From Welwitschia mirabilis (lineage: Eukaryota > Gnetophyta > Gnetopsida > Welwitschiales), in NCBI GenBank assembly GCA_051453625.1, contig JBOZIK010000001.1:166773536-166813674 (forward strand): 40,139 bases of DNA, in the 5' to 3' direction. The notes beneath the pieces are model-generated. The model did not search any database. It had not been told where the DNA came from and saw nothing but the letters and a program-made list of their open reading frames with translations. Below, piece by piece: positions 32,331 through 40,139 of this stretch (position 1 is its first letter; the number at the start of each line of letters is the position of its first letter). The translations under genes were made by a program, and so were the position numbers.

Positions 32331-32910
32331 TGTACTAGGCTATATATTATCTATGCAATGGGTGTTTGTCTTAGGTACATGACTAATCCTAAAAGGACAC
32401 ATTGGAAAGTTATCAAATAAATTTTATTTTACTTAAAAGTAATCAATACTTTTTTTTTATTTTGGAAATTCATGTTTAGAAGTTGTTAAATGAAAACTTT
32501 ATTGGTTAAAGTCATTCTAGAAATTTTAAAATGGGGTATGATTTTATTGTTAATTGTGGTATTATTAGTTTAATTTCATGCCTTTAAAATGATGTGGCAT
32601 TGTGTGTTATAAAAAATAAATACATCTCCTTAACAAATACAATTAAGGATATGATTTGGTTAAGACACATTCTTAAGTTATTTGGTGTCTTTCAAGCCAA
32701 ATACATTGTTTGTTATCAAAATCAAAATATTAGCCATTTAGATAAGAATGTTGCATATCTTACTAGATCAAAGCATATAAATGTAAAGTACTAATTCTAA
32801 AAGCAATGAAGTTGCATATTGAAATCATTATGACCAAAGATAACATGGAAAGTTTCTTAAGAAAGAGAATACATGGAATCAAGCATGATACTTATCTACA
32901 TGACATCTGT
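32331..32910 (+). pseudogene. Ty1/copia RNase H remnant (TAR/Tork-like)
   Basis: YAMGVCLRYMTNPKRTHW (about 32352-32406) corresponds to the copia block linking RT and RNase H (YAMVCTRPD to LSNPGKEHW). After frame changes an open stretch from 32594 holds KYISLTNTIKDMIWLRHIL (about 32620-32674) and YLTRSKHINVKY (about 32756-32791), the counterparts of EYIAVTEA.KE..WL and HSRSKHIDVRY. MTKDNMESFL and RIHGIKHD (about 32829-32886) match the C-terminal end. The lineage differs from the Sirevirus. Only this 3' end of pol is present. Confidence 0.87.
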
Positions 32911-32988
32911 CTTTGAAAGATATAATCCAGATAACTTAGAAGATAATGCATATCTTAGAGCTTAGGATTAGGATTGCTAGTTTGTCTT

Positions 32989-33002
32989 CAAATGGGAGAT
33001 TC
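32989..33002 (+). other. polypurine tract of the truncated copia element
   Basis: caaatgggagattc follows the RNase H and a short spacer containing ttgtctt. It matches the ttgtctcaagtgggagatt end seen in many plant copia elements. The LTR should start just after, near 33003, but no second LTR exists here to fix its ends. Confidence 0.6.
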
Positions 33003-33898
33003 ATACATAGCAAGGGAAAGTTATTCTTATTCCCTTGGGAATATTATAGATTAGCATTTGCCTTTTTGTATAAATGTGGGAATCTTATAATATGATTTTA
33101 AAGTAAAATTAAAAAATAAGGGAAAAAAAGAAAAATAAAAATGATCTAGGATTTATGGAGATTTTCTTATAGCTATATTTAAATCAACCTTTGATCATAT
33201 GATTACAATGTGAACTACATATCTTAAGAAGTGATTCATGTTATAAATCCTAAAGTTAAATCCTTATTCTTATGTTGGCTTGTATTGAAGCTTATTAATA
33301 GATATATATACTATTCTTATCATGGAAGTAGGATTAAAGAGGTCTAAGTCATGTAAAAGTTATGTTTTATGCACCATTGTTTTTCCTTACTTTATTGCAT
33401 TTTTATTACATGTAATATCTTCATTAATTAACAAATAATCATCTTGAACTAAGACAAAGAAGATAGTTCTTACAATTTTCATTTTATCTTATTAGAATAA
33501 TCATTTCTAATAATTTTAAAAAAAGAATTCATTTATTATTTATCCTTATTTTAAAGTATTCTACGTGTTCTTATTTTATTATTTTATTTATTATAAATGA
33601 ATCATAAACTACTAGGTAATTTCTTCCTTATTTGGATTATATTCTATAACATGTTAAATACCAAGGTTGTCCTCAAATATTGTTTAAGAAAGCATGGCAT
33701 TATTATAGTCAAGGATTGACATACTAATGCACTATTTTGTATTATAACTTTATTCTAATACAAGAAGAATTAAATTTATGGATGTAAACTTAAGAACGTT
33801 AAACCATGTTAATTGTTTTGTGTAATTTTTTTTTTAAATTTCCTTTCTTTATAGTTTTTCTTCTACTTATCACTTTCTAAATCAAATGATATCTATAT
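33003..33898. other. probable LTR remnant of the truncated copia element, otherwise unassigned
   Basis: Directly downstream of the polypurine tract, so likely LTR-derived at least in its left part. No gene, RNA or repeat recognised. Confidence 0.35.
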
Positions 33899-34427
33899 GT
33901 CATGACCCAATTTTTGGGTTGGACTTAAAAGCATAAATTTATTTTTTAATATTAAAACTAAATTACATTATATTAATTAAATAATATAATAAATTGATTA
34001 GGCTGTGATTGAGAGATTTACCTCTTAATTACCCATAGAACTCACATCAAGTGAACTATATGATGATAGCTCACCTGACTAATACCACAACCAATCTTAA
34101 TGTTAATCTGAAATATAGATTAGGAGCACATGTAAGAAGTGTGTAAGTTGTACTCAAGTGATTAGCAACCATGAATACATAATCCTCAGCTAGAGGAGTT
34201 CAGACCACACATAGTTCTATCTTGGACCTTGTTCTAATATTCACTAATATGCATGAGCGTATGATAGATCAAAGTGGTCCATATCAGTGGCATGTAACAA
34301 TCCTAGGCATGAAAAAATACAAATAATAATGCAAGAACTCAATATTCAACCAACATCAATAGATATAAAACACAAATATATATATACATAAGTATAGTAG
34401 CTATACGTAAAAGTATAGAAGGCAGTT
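33899..34427. repeat. LTR-like segment starting tgtcatgaccc
   Basis: Starts TG and carries a perfect six-base inverted repeat (acccaa 33905-33910, ttgggt 33914-33919, loop ttt). The text after 34020 is less AT-rich than the surroundings and free of obvious coding. It resembles LTR starts of some plant Ty3/gypsy elements (TGTCACGACCC style), but no partner LTR or primer site is visible before the N run. Tentative. Confidence 0.35.
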
Positions 34428-35279
34428 NNNNNNNNNNNNNNNNNNNNNNNNNNNNNNNNNNNNNNNNNNNNNNNNNNNNNNNNNNNNNNNNNNNNNNNNN
34501 NNNNNNNNNNNNNNNNNNNNNNNNNNNNNNNNNNNNNNNNNNNNNNNNNNNNNNNNNNNNNNNNNNNNNNNNNNNNNNNNNNNNNNNNNNNNNNNNNNNN
34601 NNNNNNNNNNNNNNNNNNNNNNNNNNNNNNNNNNNNNNNNNNNNNNNNNNNNNNNNNNNNNNNNNNNNNNNNNNNNNNNNNNNNNNNNNNNNNNNNNNNN
34701 NNNNNNNNNNNNNNNNNNNNNNNNNNNNNNNNNNNNNNNNNNNNNNNNNNNNNNNNNNNNNNNNNNNNNNNNNNNNNNNNNNNNNNNNNNNNNNNNNNNN
34801 NNNNNNNNNNNNNNNNNNNNNNNNNNNNNNNNNNNNNNNNNNNNNNNNNNNNNNNNNNNNNNNNNNNNNNNNNNNNNNNNNNNNNNNNNNNNNNNNNNNN
34901 NNNNNNNNNNNNNNNNNNNNNNNNNNNNNNNNNNNNNNNNNNNNNNNNNNNNNNNNNNNNNNNNNNNNNNNNNNNNNNNNNNNNNNNNNNNNNNNNNNNN
35001 NNNNNNNNNNNNNNNNNNNNNNNNNNNNNNNNNNNNNNNNNNNNNNNNNNNNNNNNNNNNNNNNNNNNNNNNNNNNNNNNNNNNNNNNNNNNNNNNNNNN
35101 NNNNNNNNNNNNNNNNNNNNNNNNNNNNNNNNNNNNNNNNNNNNNNNNNNNNNNNNNNNNNNNNNNNNNNNNNNNNNNNNNNNNNNNNNNNNNNNNNNNN
35201 NNNNNNNNNNNNNNNNNNNNNNNNNNNNNNNNNNNNNNNNNNNNNNNNNNNNNNNNNNNNNNNNNNNNNNNNNNNNNNN
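34428..35279. other. assembly gap, 852 N
   Basis: Run of N. Open frames reported across it would be artefacts of N translated as X. Confidence 0.99.
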
Positions 35280-35700
35280 GGTACCTTATAGCTACTCCTT
35301 TTATAACATAACATATTGAATCTACTAATATATAAATATAAAATGCCCAAAAAAATAGCCTATATGCCACTGATTAATTCATTAATCTTATTATACTTTT
35401 CACTATAGAAATATAAAGATAAAATAGCTAATTGAATGCCAAGTTATTTCAATGAGCATTAGATATAAATCACTATTAATATTATATCATATAATGCATA
35501 AGATAATAAATAACTACTTGAAACATTCAATTCATATACATAAACATGTAAGAAAATACATTTAACATTACATACCTGGAAAGCATTAAGTCATACTAGA
35601 AGCAACTTTGAGAAATGTGCTAAACCTGCATCATTATATACTATACTATAAATACATTTTTGCATGGAATCATAAACATATCATATACAATCTAATTTCT
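35280..35700. other. AT-rich segment right of the gap
   Basis: Part of the left-arm-only segment. Nothing recognised. It ends at the point where the inverted repeat resumes. Confidence 0.5.
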
Positions 35701-35858
35701 ATAATATGTCATACATTTAACTCTTAAATAAAAGATATTTAAGCCTAAAAATGTGAACATTATGGTAGTCAAACTAATGGCCACTTTTCCTTCATCTAGG
35801 AGGTCGTGATAGTTGTAATCTAAGGGAAAGGTAAAAATAATAGAATGTTGAGTTTGAA

Positions 35859-36228
35859 NNNNNNNNNNNNNNNNNNNNNNNNNNNNNNNNNNNNNNNNNN
35901 NNNNNNNNNNNNNNNNNNNNNNNNNNNNNNNNNNNNNNNNNNNNNNNNNNNNNNNNNNNNNNNNNNNNNNNNNNNNNNNNNNNNNNNNNNNNNNNNNNNN
36001 NNNNNNNNNNNNNNNNNNNNNNNNNNNNNNNNNNNNNNNNNNNNNNNNNNNNNNNNNNNNNNNNNNNNNNNNNNNNNNNNNNNNNNNNNNNNNNNNNNNN
36101 NNNNNNNNNNNNNNNNNNNNNNNNNNNNNNNNNNNNNNNNNNNNNNNNNNNNNNNNNNNNNNNNNNNNNNNNNNNNNNNNNNNNNNNNNNNNNNNNNNNN
36201 NNNNNNNNNNNNNNNNNNNNNNNNNNNN
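35859..36228. other. assembly gap, 370 N
   Basis: Lies inside the left inverted-repeat arm. The right-arm counterpart (39293-39676) is 384 bases of AT-rich simple sequence. Confidence 0.99.
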
Positions 36229-36302
36229 TATAGTACAATACAATACAATACAATACAATACAATACAATACAATATAATATAATATAATATAATATAATA
36301 TT
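36229..36302 (+). repeat. pentanucleotide microsatellite (caata)n then (taata)n
   Basis: About nine to ten caata units change into about eight taata units. The single difference between the unit types is a C-to-T transition. The counterpart on the right arm (about 39239-39292) is tatta only, apart from a tattgtac near its end. Confidence 0.9.
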
Positions 36303-36493
36303 ATATTACATCATGCATCTGAAGTAACATAATAAAATATAATATATCATAACATATTATAATATAATACAATATTTTATAATGTATTATATTATAATAT
36401 AATGTAACATAATATCATATTATACATGTGTTATGTAATATAGTACATATGTTTTAAAACATAATATAATAATATAATACTAATAGATCAAAA
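36303..36493. repeat. AT-rich satellite-like inner arm
   Basis: Short ataatata and acataata motifs. Matches about 39060-39240 in reverse almost base for base, including acatgtgttatgtaatat and gcatgatgtaat-type text. Confidence 0.75.
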
Positions 36494-37139
36494 NNNNNNN
36501 NNNNNNNNNNNNNNNNNNNNNNNNNNNNNNNNNNNNNNNNNNNNNNNNNNNNNNNNNNNNNNNNNNNNNNNNNNNNNNNNNNNNNNNNNNNNNNNNNNNN
36601 NNNNNNNNNNNNNNNNNNNNNNNNNNNNNNNNNNNNNNNNNNNNNNNNNNNNNNNNNNNNNNNNNNNNNNNNNNNNNNNNNNNNNNNNNNNNNNNNNNNN
36701 NNNNNNNNNNNNNNNNNNNNNNNNNNNNNNNNNNNNNNNNNNNNNNNNNNNNNNNNNNNNNNNNNNNNNNNNNNNNNNNNNNNNNNNNNNNNNNNNNNNN
36801 NNNNNNNNNNNNNNNNNNNNNNNNNNNNNNNNNNNNNNNNNNNNNNNNNNNNNNNNNNNNNNNNNNNNNNNNNNNNNNNNNNNNNNNNNNNNNNNNNNNN
36901 NNNNNNNNNNNNNNNNNNNNNNNNNNNNNNNNNNNNNNNNNNNNNNNNNNNNNNNNNNNNNNNNNNNNNNNNNNNNNNNNNNNNNNNNNNNNNNNNNNNN
37001 NNNNNNNNNNNNNNNNNNNNNNNNNNNNNNNNNNNNNNNNNNNNNNNNNNNNNNNNNNNNNNNNNNNNNNNNNNNNNNNNNNNNNNNNNNNNNNNNNNNN
37101 NNNNNNNNNNNNNNNNNNNNNNNNNNNNNNNNNNNNNNN
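36494..37139. other. assembly gap, 646 N
   Basis: Begins exactly where the left arm ends, so the centre of the palindrome lies in or right of it. Confidence 0.99.
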
Positions 37140-37201
37140 TTTTACTTTTATTTAGTCCTTTTCCTTTTCTCTATTATTATCCTATTCTTATCTTCTTACT
37201 A

Positions 37202-37606
37202 GCTTTATATGCATGATCAAGACTACTAACTTTATATGTATGCTTAAGACCTTTTTATTTTATCAATGTGGGACAACACCCACTTATATGTTTCACTGTG
37301 GGACAACACCCACTTATATTTTCCACATGCCTCCTCATGTGTAGGCTAATCAAGCCAAAAATGGGACACAATCAATCATGTCGAGGAGGTANNNNNNNNN
37401 NNNNNNNNNNNNNNNNNNNNNNNNNNNNNNNNNNNNNNNNNNNNNNNNNNNNNNNNNNNNNNNNNNNNNNNNNNNNNNNNNNNNNNNNNNNNNNNNNNNN
37501 NNNNNNNNNNNNNNNNNNNNNNNNNNNNGACTCACAAGCTTTATATTTATGTTCAAGGCCTTTTTATTTTATCAATGTGGGACAACACCCACTTATATTT
37601 TCCACA
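37202..37606 (+). repeat. direct repeat around a gap, with tgtgggacaacaccc hairpins
   Basis: tgtgggacaacacccactta occurs at 37267, 37297 and 37576. Each can fold as gtggg/cccac around acaaca. The preceding text (ctttatat, a cttaagac or ttcaaggc part, ctttttattttatcaa) recurs before the first and third copies. The repeat surrounds the 137-N gap, which is probably due to more units. Confidence 0.75.
37392..37528. other. assembly gap, 137 N
   Basis: Run of N between direct repeat copies. Confidence 0.99.
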
Positions 37607-38224
37607 GTAGTCTTTTTGTACTTCTTTTACGTACTTAGTTATCTATACTCTCTATATATTTTAAATGTTTCTATTTTGAAAGGAAAGATGTATATTTCAT
37701 TATTAACAAAATGTATATTTCATTATTAACAAATTAAGAATGAACGTTTAAAATATTTCTCCACCGTTCCTAATCCCAATATGCTGCATTAAAATCAAAT
37801 TACATATGATACTATTTCACCTGAAAACCCCAGGCTTCTTACAACATTAGTATGTTAGCTACAACATATGCATAATAGAATATGCACAAGAGTATATACT
37901 TTTTAAAAATTGGAATATTCTGTAAGAGAAATAAACCACTATTTAGATTTCTCAATTTAGTTATCAACCTCTTAGTTTGAGTAGTTAATATTATGCTATG
38001 ACCTAAATTTACAACATTAGTGTGTAAATGCCATGTTTAAATGTGAATCCATAATCCATCATAATGTTATGAATAATCCAAAGCCTATAGGCTTACTTTT
38101 ACCAATAATCTATGCAAACTCCATTTGTTTTAAGCAATGTTTTTAGCTTAACATTTATAAAATTTATTTTGATAGTGGGTTGAGTTGTCCAAGATGGAGA
38201 AGATAGTAATTTTATCTTGTTTTT
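37607..38224. other. AT-rich spacer of the palindrome centre
   Basis: No gene. A 23-base stretch at 37875-37897 recurs at 39551-39573 with one mismatch (same orientation), and atgtatatttcattattaac is repeated side by side at 37688 and 37712. Confidence 0.5.
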
Positions 38225-38900
38225 AAAAGTGAGAAAATATGATAATAGATAAAGAGATGAGTAATAAAAGAGATAAATAAAAATAAAATATAATAATAAA
38301 GGTCATAGAAGAAGGATAAGATAAAGATATAATAAAAGGGGATGAAAAATAAAATAAGAAGAGAAGAATAGGATAATAACAGAGAAAAGGGAAAGGAATA
38401 AATAAAAGTAAAAGAAAATAAGGAGAAATAATATACAACATAAAGTTGTAGATATATAGGATAGGAGGAAAAAGAAGGCATATAGAAGGGTGATAATAAT
38501 AAAATTATAAAGAGGGAAATTAGGTTATAGAAGTATATAAGTAGCAAAACGATATAGAATAATAAGCTAATAATTAAAAGATATAGATATATTATTATAG
38601 TAATAGTAGAAAGATGAGTCAATACATAGAAAAAATATGACAAAAAGTATATAATAATATTATCAAAAGTTAAGATAAAATAATATAGTAAAAATAAAAA
38701 TTTATAAATAGAAGGGAAAAAATAAATGATACAATAGATATATTAAAAAAGTTAAAAGAGTAAGGCAAACAGAAATAATATAATAATAAATTAAATAACA
38801 TACAAGTAAAGTAGTAATAGAGAAATCAAGCAAAAGGTATGATGTAACAATTGGAATAGTTTAAGTATTAAACTAGAAAAATAACAACTACAATTATTAG
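38225..38900 (+). repeat. strand-asymmetric A/G-rich tract
   Basis: About 0.65 kb in which the plus strand is mainly A and G with T and hardly any C, for example 38330-38420. A 143-codon open frame on the minus strand is a by-product of this composition (Tyr, Leu, Phe, Ser and Ile only) and is not called a gene. Confidence 0.75.
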
Positions 38901-38928
38901 CTTTTAAATATATGTATTATGTTTTGTT

Positions 38929-39068
38929 GTTGTTAATATCATAAACATATAATAATATATATAGGTTTAGACTAATTATTTATTATTATATTTTAATCTT
39001 ATTAATATCATGAGCATATAATAAGATGCATAGGTGTGGACCCGTTACTTATTGTTATGTTTTAATCT
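38929..39068 (+). repeat. tandem pair, 69-base unit
   Basis: Two side-by-side copies share ttaatatcat, agcatataataa or aacatataataa, ataggt and the ending gttatgttttaatct / attatattttaatct. The second copy ends at the start of the right inverted-repeat arm. Confidence 0.75.
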
Positions 39069-39834
39069 ATTAGTATTATATTATTATGTTTAAAACATAT
39101 GTATTATATTACATAACACATGTATAATATCATATTATGTTATATTATGTTATAATATAATACATTATAAATATTGTATTATATTATAATATGTTATAAT
39201 ATATTATATTTTATTATGTTACTTTAGATGCATGATGTAATATTATATTATATTAAATTATATTATATTATATTATATTATATTGTACTATATTACAATT
39301 CTATTACATTATATAATATTATATATTTTATATTATACTGTATTATATTGCATGTATGTTATAATATATTGCATATATGTTATATCATATGATATTATAT
39401 TATAAGATATATTTTAATATATTTTATTATATGCATAATTTTACACATATATATTATATTATAATTATATTATATCATGTAATATATAATGTATTATATA
39501 TTGTATATTATTTTATATTATATTGCATAAGTATTATGTTATATTCTATTATAGAATATGCACAATAGTATATTATTTTATATTATGTCACCTCATATGC
39601 ATGATACTACAAGTATATTATAAAGGATAGACGTGTGAAATTATTATCTTAAAATGTATTAGAGGATGAGATAGATTTCAAACTCAACATTCTATTATTT
39701 TTACCTTTCCCTTAGATTACAACTATCATGACCTCCTAAATGAAGGAAGAGCAACCATTAGTTTGACTATCATAATGTTCACATTTTTAGGCTTAAATGT
39801 CTTTTATTTAAGAGTTAAATGTACAATATATTAT
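39060..39834 (-). repeat. inverted-repeat arm, inner right segment
   Basis: Reverse complement of 35701-36493, with 39293-39676 filling the place of the N run. Includes ttcaaactcaacattcta (39677) against tagaatgttgagtttgaa (35841). Confidence 0.88.
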
Positions 39835-40139
39835 ACATCATCTTTGTGATGATTAATGATTATTAGGTTCATTTCTTAAATCATTTATTACTTTTGTTTA
39901 ATTCTTCTTATTATTTGATCATTGTACAAGCTTAGATGAGAAAGCTTTCTTCTTTTTAAAAAATAATATTTGTAATCCTTACAATTAATATTAGAGAAAA
40001 GTGATCCATTCATCTGAAGGAAAAGGAAGGGAGGGATGGAGAGGGGAGAGGGAGAGCAAGGAAGGAAAAGAAATATATACACACATACACTCACACATAC
40101 ATAATGAAAGAGAGAGAAAGGAGGACAAGAGAGGGAGGA
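39835..40139 (-). repeat. inverted-repeat arm, outer right segment
   Basis: Reverse complement of 31912-32235, ending in the GA-rich tract. The match reaches the end of the window, so the arm may extend beyond. An apparent 68-codon minus-strand frame here is the mirror of the artefact at 31864-32115. Confidence 0.9.

Larger units (their letters stand above)
32236..35700. other. 3465-base segment present only in the left inverted-repeat arm
   Basis: On the right arm the text equivalent to 32235 (base 39835) is followed directly by the text equivalent to 35701 (base 39834). So this segment is either an insertion on the left or a deletion on the right. It contains a truncated Ty1/copia end, an LTR-like start and a run of N. 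No target duplication is visible at its edges. Confidence 0.8.
35701..36493 (+). repeat. inverted-repeat arm, inner left segment
   Basis: Matches the reverse complement of about 39060-39834: 35701-35858 against 39677-39834, and 36229-36493 against about 39060-39292. The interior 370 bases are N (35859-36228), matched by 384 known bases on the right arm. Confidence 0.88.

Noticed and set aside
34339-35370. Long minus-strand ORFs of over 300 codons
   Set aside because: They cross an 852-base run of N, so the length is artificial.
35692-36288. Open frames on both strands around 35.7-36.3 kb
   Set aside because: They cross a 370-base run of N and a pentanucleotide repeat; artefacts.
37268-37729. 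153-codon plus-strand ORF with repeated GQHPLI
   Set aside because: It spans an N run, and the repeated peptide simply reflects the repeated hairpin motif.
38212-38643. 143-codon minus-strand ORF
   Set aside because: Made of Tyr, Leu, Phe, Ser and Ile from an A/G-rich tract. No motif, low complexity.

Overview
The window looks like intergenic heterochromatin of a flowering plant with a very AT-rich genome. I see no intact host gene, tRNA or rRNA. The recognisable coding matter is decayed LTR-retrotransposon protein of plant types: Athila-like and chromovirus-like Ty3/gypsy, Sirevirus-like Ty1/copia, and a second Ty1/copia fragment. CpG is scarce (none in the first 420 bases), and many former Gln or Trp codons are stops, as expected from long cytosine methylation and deamination. 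The species cannot be named from sequence alone. The lineage names come from remembered family motifs and were not checked by a search.

Layout. 1-7429: an old Ty3/gypsy element on the minus strand, read right to left as gag (about 6976-5700), protease, reverse transcriptase, RNase H and integrase (ending about 2230), with a doubtful further ORF at 1017-555. 7430-22913: a plus-strand, Athila-like, apparently non-autonomous element with LTRs of about 1.35 kb, a tRNA-type primer site and a gag-like fragment but no visible pol. Its 3' LTR is split by a complete but dead Sirevirus-like element of 8.6 kb (13801-22425), which has LTRs, primer site, gag with a CCHC knuckle, integrase, RT, RNase H, an env-like ORF and a polypurine tract. 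The uninterrupted 5' LTR of the outer element serves as an empty-site control for that insertion. 22914-25560: non-coding flank. 25560-27720: a chromovirus-like plus-strand pol (RT, RNase H, integrase, GPY/F module). 27911-28105: a short tandem repeat. 28111-30744: unassigned AT-rich DNA. 30745-31640: a degenerate 51-bp minisatellite of about 17 units.

31912-40139: a large interrupted inverted repeat. Left segments 31912-32235 and 35701-36493 match right segments 39835-40139 and about 39060-39834 in reverse. The left arm alone holds an extra 3465 bases (32236-35700) with the 3' end of a Ty1/copia element and an LTR-like start. Four runs of N fall in or beside this repeat-rich part.

Inferred order of events: minus-strand gypsy first, then the Athila-like insertion beside its gag start, then the Sirevirus insertion into the Athila-like LTR, then heavy C-to-T and G-to-A decay. 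I found no new biological system. The most notable items are the nested insertion with its internal control, the interrupted palindrome and the 51-bp minisatellite.
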